DNA of 25,945 nucleotides from Phallusia fumigata (Eukaryota > Chordata > Ascidiacea > Phlebobranchia > Ascidiidae), in the NCBI GenBank assembly GCA_008931825.1, contig QXVZ01027796.1, positions 1 to 25,945 of the forward strand. Direction: 5' to 3'. The stretch's first letter is position 1. Each line of letters starts with the position of its first letter. A model generated the notes under the pieces. It was not told the origin of the DNA. It worked only from the letters and a program-made list of their open reading frames with translations, and ran no database searches. The translations under genes and the position numbers were made by a program. Positions 1-11,800 of this stretch are shown here, in pieces.

Positions 1-759
1 AGTTCCTACAACTTCGTATGTTATAATCAGCTGCGTCCACTTAGTGGAATGTTTACATTTTCTCCTATGTACTTCGGTGTCAGTCATTTTTGTTGTCAAG
101 TCCCTTTCAAGTCTTTGTTAAGCGTACATATTAAACCTTAGCTTTGGGGTAAGCTAAATCTAAGTGTAAACATCGTAAAAGAGGTGATACTTGTTCAAAC
201 AGTCTTGTCCCTTGGGGGTTTAAATGGTCTTAGATCTACTGCCAATATGACTTTTAAAAATGGAGCCGCAAAACCAAACCAAGATCTTTAATAGTGGATT
301 GCGGTTTTCTATTTCCCCGATTTACCACAGTTTATTTGTCACGGGTGTTAGTCAGATAAACAACTGATGTACAGGTGAACAAAACAAAGCGTCTAACCAG
401 CCATGAGAGTTTTACCGCTTTGAGTTGAGTTTATTTCGTTTGGTGAAAGAAAACATAGCGACACTGTTGCACTAAATCAATCACCAGGCCGGAAATAGCT
501 TCGCAACGTTAGAACCTTATGAGGCGCAAAATAGTGAAGGTCACAATTGATAGATCAAGGTCGAACGCGCAGCAGTTACACCGTAATTTGAACCTCTTAG
601 TAATTTAGTAATTGTTTTGAATCTCGTATGTCCCGGGGCCGTGGAGTTGTCTCTTTTCGGACGTGTCAGATCACATTAGTACTTGCACGTTTTCGAAACG
701 ACAAAGATTTGTAATTAACATGTTTTTAAAGTTCTTATCTGGCGTTTTCCATTTTGCAG
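1..759. other. Region upstream of the arylsulfatase gene
   Basis: No coding exon is visible here. The stretch holds one copy of a dispersed repeat (about 421-583, listed separately). It ends in a pyrimidine-rich tract and AG at 758-759, directly before the first ATG. Promoter elements cannot be assigned from sequence alone. Confidence 0.5.
421..583 (+). repeat. Dispersed repeat, copy 1
   Basis: This stretch aligns in the same orientation with 4744-4908. Shared blocks include tagcgacac, taaatcaatcacca, gccgga and acaccgtaatt, in the same order and spacing, with scattered mismatches. It has no coding content. The two copies flank and invade the arylsulfatase gene, which suggests an old interspersed element of unknown class. 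Confidence 0.7.
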
Positions 760-3700
760 ATGAAGTTTACTAATGTAGGTTTACCATTCCTCCTCTTATA
801 TTTCCACTTAAACTTGTCCTCAACCGAAGCAAAGAGAAAATGGAAACGGGCGAAAAAGGCGCGAAAACCTCATGTTGTGTTTGTAATGGCCGATGATTAC
901 GGCTTCAATGATATCGGATACAACGCCGTGGAAAATCATTCACAAATGAAGACTCCGTTTTTGGATAGTTTAGCGAGTAAGAGTTCGAAATGTTTATTTG
1001 CCGCCAGTAACTTTATGGCACACATTAAATTAAACGCAACATTAATTGTTGTTCAACATTTACGTGTAGATGAACACTTTAATAATTACGTAATTTAACA
1101 CTTACAGGTTATGTCCACAAAAAATTGGATTGAATGGAATAAAATCTTTTATATTTGCCAGTTTCGTGCTTCGCATCGTGTGGGGTTTTATCCTTTAATA
1201 TGGGGTTTTATCAAAAACATAACTGCCAGAGCTTGTGCGCATTTTGCACTGTTGATGACAACGGCGGTTGTTCAAACGATTGCAATTTTATTAATTCTGG
1301 CAAAATTGTCATGAAATTTATTTATTCTAGCTGTACATCACATCCTAAAAAAATGTACTGAAACCCACATTAGTCACTTTCCCAGTCGCAACTTGTCGCT
1401 GTTAAACAACTTGTGACGTTATCGACGTGAAAAGGCGCGTTTTCCCAGAGGCCACATTGGTGTATGACGTAACAATTACAGCGTCGATTGGATTATTGTT
1501 CCAGGGAAGGGAGTGATCTTGGACAATTATTATGTGCAGCCGATTTGTTCGCCTTCCAGGAGTCAGTTGATGAGCGGTCGATACCAGGTAAGTCAGGCCA
1601 GTTGTTGTGGTGGTAAGATTAATTGCCGGCAAAGTCCTAGTGTTGAAAAGGAGGCATTGTTGACCTGACAGTGAAGGGAATTTACAAATGAACAAAACCG
1701 AATGGATTTGATAAAACAGATTTACATTTTACGTGATATGTAATTTGGTTGTGGTTTTTGCCTCGTACGCATGTAAGTCTTCTTTGCAACCAGATCCTGT
1801 ACACATATCACCAGGTTTATGAATTGCTGAGTCCTGATATTTGAAGGTTGCTGATGGTTTTCACGGTTTTGGAAATATTTTGTTTCACTGAGAAACTATT
1901 TGTCTTGCCAACCAAACCTCACAAAACGTATATTTTCAGTTTTTTGGCCTTATTATAATAACTATGTGTCAAAAGTTAATTTCTTTCAAGTTTAGCGGCC
2001 AATTTATCTTCAAGGTCAAATCTGTTAGGTAACCCCTGACCATCATTAAAGTTAAATGACCTTGACCAATTTGTGATCAAGGTCAATTCGCTCTGGAGCA
2101 GGATATAACCCAATTAAGGATTCAACTTGTTTCAGATTCACACAGGTTTAGTGCATGGAGTTATCAAGGGACCACAGCCAAACGCTCTTCCACTAAACAA
2201 CATCATATTACCCGAACAACTTCGGAAATGTGGATACAAAACCCACATGATTGGGAAATGGCACCTGGGGTTTTATAAAGACGAATATCTCCCGTGGAAT
2301 CGCGGATTTCAATCATATTATGGTGAGTTAAGTTCCTATTTAGTATATATTTAGTAGTTTTCTCTTTGTGTGATGTTAAACAAATTTGCACACATAATGT
2401 ATTACGACAAAGTTCTTCTTACGTGCTTTGTTTATGTTGTTAAGCTTGTTACATGGACAAACTTGTAGGTTAAAGTTTTCCACACAGCTTTGTGTATTAA
2501 ACAGCAGAGCTCTTTTCTATGAAATTGATAAGTAGGTTTTTGAAAAGCCATTTTAAAGTAAACTTTCACTTTTTAGCATAGTTGGATGCACGAATCTGGT
2601 TCGTTAACTACTTCACGGTAGATTAAGTTGTACATGCTATACGCCAGTGGGTCCCAACCTTTTTTTATGCATTTCCCCTTTGCTTATTTCGGAACTTTCT
2701 ATTTTTGCTAGCAGTGCTCAAAACTATAATTAGAAAGCTGATCTACCTTTATGGAAATACTACACGTACAATAAATAACTCAACTATAAATTGCAAATTC
2801 CTCCCCTTAAGTCAGGGGTGTCCAAACTGTTTTTAATTGGGGCCTCTTTTGATTGGGACAAGGCGCCCGCGGGCCAGCGTTTTTTCCAAAGTTTTTATCC
2901 ATAAAATTAGTACGCAAATTCATGTCAACTGCATAACGATCCTATCAGCCTTATGAGACTCGGGTTGCGTCAGTACAATGTACACTTCCTTCTTGTGGAT
3001 AAAAAACGTTTCATGGACAACTTTAAATCGCTCACAATTAAATCGCTTCAACCCCAAAACCTAATCAAAATTTTGGCGGCCATTTTCAACACAATTTGAA
3101 ACCACAGCCGCGGGCCACGTAAAGTGTCGTCGCGGGCCGCACTTTGGACATCCCAAGTCATTAAATTCCCCCTCGGCTGGGAGCCACTGTTATGGGCAGA
3201 AGTGTTTATCTGGCTTTTAGAACAAGCATTAACACGTTAATTATCCACAACACCAATGTTTACACCGAGTTTTTTAAGGATTTTTAAACGGAGGTTCAAA
3301 TTATTACACGAGGGAACATTGCGAGCCGAAGAGGAGACGGCGATACTGCGGAATCGATATGGTCGATTCACGATACGGACCCACCAACGATACGTGGGGA
3401 ATTTATTCCGGCGATCTGTTCGTGCACAGAGCGAAACGCATCATCGAAAAACACGTGAAGAGCAAAGGAGCCGAAAAGGTGATGAATTGTTGTTGGATAA
3501 AATGTTTACCTGGAACGCAATGTCGGTTTGACCGCACGACAAGATTGTATTTACCTATTGGACTAGATTCCAATTTCCAATGCTATTGCGTGTCCACTGG
3601 ATGGCGCACAGATGCTGCTTTGTAACTTTTCACTAAGTTGTCTCTCGGGGTGAGTAGTTGGTCGAATGTTATAATACACTCAACCCACAAACATAATTCA

Positions 3701-6700
3701 TAAAAAATCTGATCGGGATTCGTCCTATTGTATCGACAACTTTCAAATCGTTTCTGTAAGTGTAGTTGTCCGACGGGCAATACTTGGCCCTGAAAGCCAT
3801 GACGATGATAGTTTTGTGTAACGATGGAAAAAAGTTAAGATCTCGTCAATGTACAACTTCTTGTGTAAAAAAATAACGTCACAAGAAAATGGAATGGAAG
3901 ATGGCAGGGGATTCCCCTCAGTTTTGAACTTTTGATAGCCAAGCTTCCGTGTATACAGTGTATACTTACACAAATAGCTCGATGTACTTGTAAATGTCTT
4001 TTCCCTCTGCTCAGCCGATGTTCCTCTACATGTCGCTTCAATCTGTACACGGACCTCTGCAGGATCCGCCAAACTTTCAAAAGCGATTTAAGAACATCAC
4101 GGATCCCAAAAGGTTTGTGAATTTCCGGTTGTGGTTAAATGCTGTGGTCCATATTTAATTTTACTGACTACTTAAGGTCTAACCTAAAGGGGTGTCAAAA
4201 ATGGTCAATTTTCATCAGGTGACGACGCCCGCAGGCCAGCGTACGTTTCTAACCGTGAAACTTGCACGCAAATACATGGATTTGTGTTGCGCCAGTGCCG
4301 TGTACTTTTTCTTCTTGCCGGTAATGAAGTTATATGGAAAGCTTTTGTGTGAAGTCGCTTCAACACAAAAGACTAATCCAAACTTCACCGGGTTATATGC
4401 AAAACAGTTTAAAACCACAGCCGCGGCGCCCCAGGTTCCTTTGGACATTCCTGTTCTAAATAATGTTTCAATCCAATTGAATTTGTTGCAATATTCAAAG
4501 GGATGTTAGGCATAATTTCAATTTTTTTCATTTTTTCTATGGTTTACAATCATTTAACCTGTGGAGAAGGTTTACAGTGCAGTGCTATACCGTAAACAAA
4601 ACACTGGAAATCATACTTACTTTGCCTTGATGTGTTTTCTCCGACAAATAGGAAAATAGTTTGTGCCTAATTCCGTTATCTGATAATATACGCAATATTA
4701 AAGGTTCAAAATTGTTCAAAATTGTTGTCTCTGCGTTTATTCTGGTGTTGAGTTGGGTTTATTTCGAAAAAAATAGCGACACAATAGCATTAAATCAATC
4801 ACCAAGCCGGAGATAGCTGCGCTACGTTAAAACGTTATGAGACGCAACAATGTTAGAGGCACAATTGATGGATCGAGGTTAAACGCGCTGCAGCTACACC
4901 GTAATTATTAAGCGTTATGTGGCGGGGGCTCACAAGTACTACAGCACAAGTGACAGATTTTCGTTGAGTTATTATTTTGATCTACTTTGTAAGTGGTTTT
5001 AAGGCAAGTACGTTTCCCTTTTTTGTGCTGTCAATTAACAAGCTAGTTTGTTTCGCGCAGTATTTTTATGATAACTATAAAACTACCACATTTTTATGAT
5101 AACTATAAAACTACCTTTTTATTTACTGACGATGCACAAAAAACGTATTTTCATAACCTTTGTTAGTTTAATATGGGCAAGTCTGAAAAGCAGAAAACTC
5201 TGTTCACAGTTTTACGCCTAAATAACTTTTCAACTGAAAAACAAATGACAAAGCGTTGCTCTTTGTTCCGAATTCTTTGTTGTGAAGCTATTCAACTTTT
5301 TATGTGTTCGTGTTTAGACAGGTATACGCCCGAATGGTTTTATCGATGGACAAATCAATCAAACATTTGGTGATCGCTCTGAAAAAGGCCAAGATGTGGA
5401 AAAACACGATCTTCATCTTTTCAACAGGTTTGACCCAAACCTGAAAGTTCTAACTTTGTGACAGCTTCATTTTCAAACTTTTAACTTTCCTGACGTCAAG
5501 TTATTGTATTTAACAACGCCTTCGCGTCAACCATAATATTTATAATATATTTTAAAATTTCACCAGACAATGGCGGTCAGACGATACGAGGGGGCAACAA
5601 TTGGCCCCTGAGAGGGAGCAAGGGGACTTTATGGGAGGGCGGGATCCGAGGAGTGGGGTTCGTTCACGGAAAACCCCTAAATCTTGCAACCCCCTACGTG
5701 AATCGTCAACTGATACATATTTCCGATTGGTTTCCGACGATCATGAGCGCCACCAAGTGTATGATTGTAAAGGGAACTCAGCCGCTAGATGGCCACGATC
5801 AATGGGGAGCAATAAGGTAAACGCATACATTTAAATAAAACTAGTCTAGTAGTAAAAGTGTTTGGGCTTTTCGTTAGTTGTTGTGACGTCATATTTATTT
5901 TTCGATTTTGTGACGTCATACATTGTGAATGTTGTTAAGAATACTTGTGACGTCGCTGTGACGTTGTTGTTAGCACTAGTCGAGTGCTACGTCATCGAGG
6001 TCGAGTTTTATTGTGACGTCACTTGACACTGTTTGTGATGTCAGCGCAGCGCGAACGAGGAGACGAAGCGGACGGAGATTCTGCACAACATCGACCCCCT
6101 GTTTAAGCGAAGGAGTGCGTCAGTGATGAGGAGCGGATTCGATGTTTCGGTGAGAGCCGCAATCAGATCGGGAAGCTGGAAGCTCATCACCGGAGATCCA
6201 GGTTCGATTTCCGGCGGAATATCCCTATATGCCTGTGCCGTCCAAAACTCAAAGAGTTATGCGACCCAGTTCCTTTAGCCCCAAACGTCTGTCATATCTA
6301 TAAACTGTCGCTGCAAGACATTGTAAAAACTTGTGATAGCTTGGGAACGCAAGATACCGCCTTGAAGTGTAGCTCGGTTAAAAACAACTTGCCAGAAAAC
6401 TTGTATGTAGTGAATACAATGTTTTGCAAACGTTTCGACAATTGCTCTTCCGACAAATGTATTTTGGAGCTATCGTAAGCTTTAGCATTTGTAATATTGA
6501 TTCATTTTTCTTCATAACCTTCTGGTGTTGTTGAGGGTTTTTTTGTGCACGTTATTATATTTTACGTCATTATGTGATACAACACCATCATCTGACCATT
6601 GGTGACATTGCGAAATAACGGTGTTACATGCCCTAAACGTACCCCAGAAAAGTTGTTACATCATCAATGCATTACGTCATCAGGCATGGACCGATGGATC

Positions 6701-7450
6701 AAACCACCAGAGTGGGAAATCCCCAAGACTTACCCGAGATCTTACAGGAGTTCCAACAAAACTGTCCGGTTATTCCGCATCAGTGAGGATCCGCACGAAA
6801 GATTGGAAGTTTCACAAAAATATCCTGAGGTTTTTTGCATTAGTTTCCTAACTAAACTTTAAACCACGATCCGCCTTGCATGGCTGCACATAGCGGGTTG
6901 CGAACAAGCTAGCTTCCAAGTGGAACTGTTTGGACCAGAGAAGAAAAAATATTGCGGGATTTGTTTTTAATTGTAAAATTTTGTGTTGGGAAAAAGTTTG
7001 GCTGAACAATTAGTATTAGGCCATTTTCCCCTTAGGTTTCTTAATATTTCTACATTATATGCATTTTCTCACTTATATCTATATTAATCATAGTACGCCA
7101 GGCCTGCAAGTGGCATTATACCGTATTATAGCCAGGACAGGTCCCAGTATCAGATGTGCGCAAGCACGTCATTCACAAATTAAATATTGTAACGACGCTC
7201 AGTAAAACATACTATTTAGATTTTTTATCTGGACATAAAAACTGATCTGTTATCCGGTCATGTTTTTTTTCAGGTCGTTGACCTCCTACTGTCACGCTTG
7301 GTCGAATACAACGCGTCATCAGTGCCTGTCCTCTACCCCGCATTACAGCGCAAAGCGAATCCCACCCTGCACGGAGGCTACTGGTTGCCATGGAGAAACA
7401 AGCGTCCCAAGCGACCAAAGGAACGCCACCGAAGCTTCTTCCTCGTGTAG
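760..7450 (+). CDS. Arylsulfatase, ARSB/ARSI/ARSJ family (10 exons, 539 aa)
   Basis: Exons: 760-976, 1505-1587, 2136-2322, 3279-3478, 4015-4112, 5318-5427, 5567-5816, 6050-6201, 6684-6829, 7274-7450. All junctions are GT-AG, phases agree, and the stop is TAG at 7448-7450. The product is a secretory-pathway sulfatase that would hydrolyse sulfate esters; ARSB acts on N-acetylgalactosamine-4-sulfate, but the substrate here is not shown. Residues 1-24 are a signal peptide, followed by a basic cluster (25-36). Visible active-site motifs are D45-D46 (metal), CSPSR at 87-91 with Cys87 as the formylglycine precursor, GKWHLG at 140-145, His241, D299-N300 (metal) and Lys317. The length is normal for the family. 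Exon 1 uses donor gtaaga, and the exon 9 donor (GAG/gttttt) is weak. The C-terminus has GGYWLPW and then a strongly basic tail. Assignment among ARSB, ARSI and ARSJ is uncertain; the sulfatase family is secure. Confidence 0.95.
1213..1302. mobile_element. Short MITE-like element in arylsulfatase intron 1
   Basis: It begins aaaacataactgccagag and ends with the inverted sequence aattctggca. Its middle (tgatgacaac, then gattgcaa) matches the right arm of the full palindromic element at 10151-10338. It looks like an internally deleted member of the same family. The rest of intron 1 (977-1504) shows nothing else. Confidence 0.5.
1588..2135. other. Arylsulfatase intron 2
   Basis: A 548 bp intron with donor gtaagt and acceptor tttcag. 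Around 2007-2090 the heptamer aaggtca or its complement recurs several times, which could be chance or nuclear-receptor half-sites. Nothing else was identified. Confidence 0.5.
2645..3189. mobile_element. Non-autonomous hAT-like element (outer, nested pair) in intron 3
   Basis: The left end reads CAGTGGGTCCCAACCTTTTT. The reverse complement of the right end reads CAGTGGCTCCCAGCC, so the terminal inverted repeats match at 14 of about 16 positions, and the CAGTGG start is typical of hAT elements. The flanking octamers ctatacgc (2637-2644) and ttatgggc (3190-3197) agree at 5 of 8 positions, consistent with a decayed 8 bp target duplication. No transposase frame is present. A second element is nested inside. 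Confidence 0.65.
2815..3154. mobile_element. hAT-like MITE nested inside the outer element
   Basis: The ends are ggggtgtccaaa and tttggacatccc, which are inverted relative to each other. The hexamer aagtca flanks both sides (2809-2814 and 3155-3160), so the insertion site inside the older element can be read directly. A related copy lies at 4188-4453. Confidence 0.65.
3479..4014. other. Arylsulfatase intron 4
   Basis: A 536 bp intron with donor gtgatg and acceptor ctgctcag. A short near-palindrome (gtatacagtgtatac) lies near 3952-3966. No repeat or hidden exon was recognised. Confidence 0.5.
4188..4453. mobile_element. hAT-like MITE, second copy, in intron 5
   Basis: It starts aggggtgtcaaaaa and ends ttggacattcctg. 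Internal blocks shared in order with 2815-3154 include gcgcccgcgggccagcg (here gacgcccgcaggccagcg), cgcttcaac and aaaccacagccgcgg. Orientation is the same as the first copy. A pentamer tctaa occurs on both flanks, possibly the remains of a target duplication. Confidence 0.6.
4744..4908 (+). repeat. Dispersed repeat, copy 2, in intron 5
   Basis: Same-orientation partner of 421-583, with the same ordered blocks and scattered mismatches. It lies in the 1.2 kb intron between the exons ending at 4112 and starting at 5318. Confidence 0.7.
5062..5117 (+). repeat. Tandem duplication of about 29 bp
   Basis: The unit tttttatgataactataaaa with the following ctacc is present twice in a row, near-perfectly. 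This indicates a recent local duplication inside intron 5. Confidence 0.8.
5884..6021. repeat. Cluster of CRE-like octamers in intron 7
   Basis: The palindromic octamer TGACGTCA occurs at 5884-5891, 5911-5918 and 6014-6021. Near-matches (gtgacgtcg, gtgacgttg, ctacgtcatc) lie between them in the 233 bp intron. This is the densest cluster of a motif that is over-represented throughout the window. Confidence 0.6.
6380..6455 (+). mobile_element. Half MITE in arylsulfatase intron 8
   Basis: The stretch with acttgtatgtagtgaataca and gcaaacgtttcgacaattgc matches the left arm of the full element at 10151-10338. The second, inverted arm is missing. Confidence 0.5.
6830..7273. other. Arylsulfatase intron 9
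   Basis: A 444 bp intron with an unusual donor (gttttt after GAG) and a strong acceptor (ttttttttcag). I see no repeat or exon in it. Confidence 0.5.
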
Positions 7451-8872
7451 CGATTGTGACGTCACGCGATAAGTGACGTCATAGTTCATTTTTTTTATGA
7501 AATGTTGTTTGTTGAATGTTTAAACGATGCACTTGGCGACCGCTGGACGATTTTGTCCCGGTTGAATTTGTTACCACAAGGTGGCAGTGGTGAGATGTTG
7601 AATTCCTGGTGTAATACAATGCTTGAATTTCCGCACTTTCGATGCCCAGAGCTGCATCTGTAGCATTTCCAGCTAATGGGCAAAATCACGTCCGACCTTT
7701 CCACTCCGAGGCGTTGGTTGCGCCATGTTGTGACGTATGGTGACGTCATAGCAGTTTTGCAACTCTTAGTCTGCATGATTGGGTTCCTCCTAGTAAACTG
7801 ACCCAGTAGGCAAAACCGTTACGTTGTATTGACCACACACCAGCTCTTGGGAAGCTCTATTTGTATTCAAGCTAATCTTCAAGCCCGTATCTTGTGTTCC
7901 CAAAACAAAACCAAATATTGTAGTACTGCTTTTGCAACCTTGCCAAGCTGAAGCCAAACTATCGCTAACCAGAGAAGGTGCTTTCCCTTATCTGCAACCG
8001 CCGCGGTGATATTATTTGGTTTCAAACTTTCTGCCAGCTTTTATTTTTTTACTGGCAAGAACCGCTTCACACAATAGCAGCGTACAGAGAAGTCAACCGG
8101 AATACTGGAAATTTGAGGATCGTTCACGCTGACGCAGTAACGTGTGCCGTTGTTAATGACCGACACAGTGGGACGGAAAATACACAGACCGAATCGTTGT
8201 GGAAATCGTGACGGGGAGCAGAAAATGATCCGCAGTTTGTAAATGTCGCAACATTACGCTGCGATTAGTTTAGAAGTGTGATGACAAAAAATGCAAAATT
8301 AATGAGAACTAAGAGGCAGTAATCTTGGGAGTTTTTACAGGTATTTGCCTTTACAACAAGGAGTTTAAAACAAGTATGAAATCCACCCGAAAAAAGCACA
8401 TCAACAAAAACACGTTTTTATAAATGCAAACACATTAAGAATTTCAAAAGCGGGGACAAGTGTAAGGAAACTGCCATTAGAGACGGTGGGGGTGTTGTGT
8501 GCACCCCCTATTGCATCGCACAAAGTGACATCATCAGAATGAAAACGGCGCATTAACAAAGTCGAAGAACCTTGAAATCAATCGTTTAAATCTTCAAATG
8601 ATGAAAGGCGAAAACTTGCCATTTTCTAACATGATCCACAACAAATAAATGAAATTTCCGAAGATAAAGATGATTGATTTGAAATTGGGACGTAAAAAAA
8701 CTTCATGAATTATTTTTCCGTTTCGAATATTTAAATAAAATGTGAATTTCTGGTAATTTTGCATTTCAAGTCCGAAGCCGTTGTGTAAAACGAAAAAAAT
8801 GCATCTGGTCCAAAAATGTGATGGTTGGTTGTAAATTTCGGGTTCGGGATGTTTTCTTTCCGCTCATGCAGT
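7451..8872. other. Convergent spacer: 3' regions of the arylsulfatase and the membrane-receptor gene
   Basis: Both flanking genes end into this stretch, so it should hold two opposed 3' UTRs. TGACGTCA occurs at 7457, 7474 and 7741. A hairpin (GGGGGTG / CACCCCC, 8488-8494 and 8502-8508) lies in the presumed receptor 3' UTR. Several long minus-strand open frames without starts (7790-7987, 8044-8253) and one with a start (7495-7776) are discussed under findings. I cannot call them as genes. Confidence 0.5.
8040..8045 (-). terminator. Candidate poly(A) signal for the receptor gene
   Basis: The plus strand tttatt reads AATAAA on the minus strand, about 830 bp past the receptor stop codon. It is the first exact AATAAA found downstream. 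The distance is long, so a variant signal closer to the stop is also possible. Confidence 0.3.
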
Positions 8873-11800
8873 TTACGTCAGTTTGAGTTTGCGGCGGATG
8901 TACCACTTGGAGGAGACAGTGAGCAGGATGACGATGACGGTAAGGACCGCAAAAGTGGGGAGGGAGCCCTTCAGGAAGCCGTCCAACCGGATGTCTGAGA
9001 TAATAGAAGTAGAATTTAAAAACTTGCATAATAGAATTGCCCCCTTGGGTGTGACAAAAAAACATCAGTAGTGCACAACTTTAATTCACTCACATCACGC
9101 TTACAGTGTTTTAAAAATCGGCGGCAAACCTTATAACCTAAAAAGTAAATAACAATACCAACTTTACAGATCCCAGACGTTACGAAAAAACACAAATGCC
9201 CAATGCTGGGGGTATTCTAACTAGAGTTGGATTAGCGAATTGCCCAACTGTTGTAACGTTTAAATTTGCCAAGGATAAAACGTTTTTGTCTTTAAACGTT
9301 TGTTAAGATAGTAACACTGCGGCACACCCAGCATCGTCTCGCGGCACACCAGTTGCGAAGCACTGGTCTAAGTTTGTGGTTCTCCAACTGTGCGTCGTTT
9401 TAATTTTCCAAGAGCGTCACACAAAAGTTCCGTTTCGTAGCTTTTTCTCAATAAACACAACTATATTAATAAGCGTTTTTACTAAATTTTTGCCGCTGGT
9501 GCGTCGATAGTCCCAACGTTTTCAGAGGCGTCGTGTCAGAAAAAGTTTATGGAATATTGCTTCAATGAAGTGATTCTTTCTCGCGCCCCATCAGTAATTT
9601 CCGGGAAGTAATTATTGTTCTCATGTTCAAATAGCAAAATCATCCTCGTACACGCTAGAGACAAATCGCATACCACTAATGTACGGGTGCCTCTGGTTAG
9701 GAATTCTTGCTCTGATAAAATAAACGTGCTAACTCACTTCTACATGTGATTCCGGTGTTGGAATCTCCCAACTGAGCAAAGTGGCTTGGGCAGTTTCCAC
9801 AGTAAGATGGAGCAAAACATGTTCCACCGTTGCAACCACCAGGACAGTTAGCTGTAAAACACATAAAGTTGTATTAAGCACATGTGTTGTGGCAAGTTAT
9901 ATGTGCTTAAGCTCTGCTCTTTCCCTCTCCTCTATTCCAATGACCCATCATTCACTTAAAGAGGTGGCTGAGCCCTTGCGCCCAAACATTTTTACGAAGC
10001 GCTGTAGATTGGTGGTTCGAATCTAATTCTCTTGTGCTCAGTTGAACATTGGGCAATTCAATAATTGAATTAGGCTTTTTTTGGTCATCATGCGTCAAAG
10101 TTTTTTTAAAAAAAAGAAAAATTTAACACATATTTTATCTTCAACAAAAAAACATAACTACAAGAGCACTTGTATGTAGTGAATACATTGTATTGCAAAC
10201 GTATCCAGAATCGCTGTTGTCATCATCAGTGGACTACATACAATGAAAAAAATTATGCACTGATGATGACAACAGCAATTGCCAAAACGTTTTTCATTGC
10301 AATGTTTTCACTATATACAAGCACTCTGGCTGTTCTTTTCTTAACTGAGCTATCGTTTAGATTCGTGTCATGTGTTTCTCATTTTGTCTTTTACGTTGAG
10401 CGACAACGAACACAAACCAAACTTACGAGTTTCGCAGAGGTTTCCAGACCAGCCCGTGAGGCAGGTGGTCGTGGTGACGCTTGTACCATTCCCGAGACAT
10501 TTACCGCTGTTGAAGTCACACGAGACGAATGGACATCCCTGTCCGCAAATCTTGTCGCACTTTGGACCGTAAACCCCAGGTATTTGACATCCAACCTGCA
10601 ACAACAGTGGGAGCGGTTATACACTGTAGACATAAATAAATAATAGAGCGGGGCGTGATGATACTACGAAGGTCACAAAAAATAGACTGTTAAAAGGAAA
10701 TTTTTTGATAACTTCAGCGATAAGAGCAATGAAATTTGGGAAGAAATAGTTGATTGGTTTACCACAGAATCTGCACAGCGCATGGTAAAGTGCGCAAAAA
10801 ATAAAAAGTGAAAGGACTTTACGAAAAACTTTCATAACAATAAAGTCGGCAGACAGCCTTTGATCGTAGTTTGGTATAAAGTGAAAGAATTTTAACAGCG
10901 AAGACTGAAGGTAGAGAATATTTTAACGTTTCGACATTTGCTAGTGACGTCATCAGGTAAATAAAACCAGCAAAGGCGATGTAAGATGCTCTTTACATTA
11001 AACTTTTAACAGTGGATGCATTTTAACAGTAGAAAATGAGCTATGTTTCGACAACGCTGGTTTACAGGGAGAATGCGCTTTTCTCTTCAATTCCAAACTC
11101 TTAGANCCTTCATAATTTTATACAATGCGTGACAGTATCAGTTTCTATAGAAAGGATTTTCTTGTGACGAGATTTAAAAACACTTCACTTGTGAAATATT
11201 GAGCATTAAACTCACCGAGCTTGTACTGCAAAGGTTCCCTGTATATCAGGGATTACATGTTGTGGTGATCGCCCCCGCGGAATCCAGGCAACTTCCGTTG
11301 GTGAAATGGCATTTTCCCGCCACTGGGCATCCAAGTCCACACGTCATGTTACAATTAGCGCCCCACGTGTTCGTCGCTGGGCAACCAACCTTCAAACAAT
11401 ACATAGTTGCAGCATGGTAAAAAAATACCGGTTACAGATGGTTGGAAAGATATGATGCGTTTTACGGAAATAAGGTTTTATACAAAAACGGTCTTTGTAT
11501 GTTTATTTAGTTGTTACTAACAAAAACAGAAGAAGCATTTGCTTCAACAACTCGCAGTTTTAACTTTGTTCGTGCTTTTAAATGCAACTAAACTGGTCAA
11601 ATAAAAGGGAATCATCAACTAAACTCTATTGAGTTCAAATTAAACAACTTTATTCCCCACTTAATTTATTTAAAGTCAGACAATTGTTTTGTGTCTGAAA
11701 ACCGGCTGTGTGTTCTGAGTTTGGACAAAAATTTCGGGTCTTGGGACGTCGGTCAATGATGGCAAAACTCATACTGTTTACTTGGCCCGCCTGAAGCTCG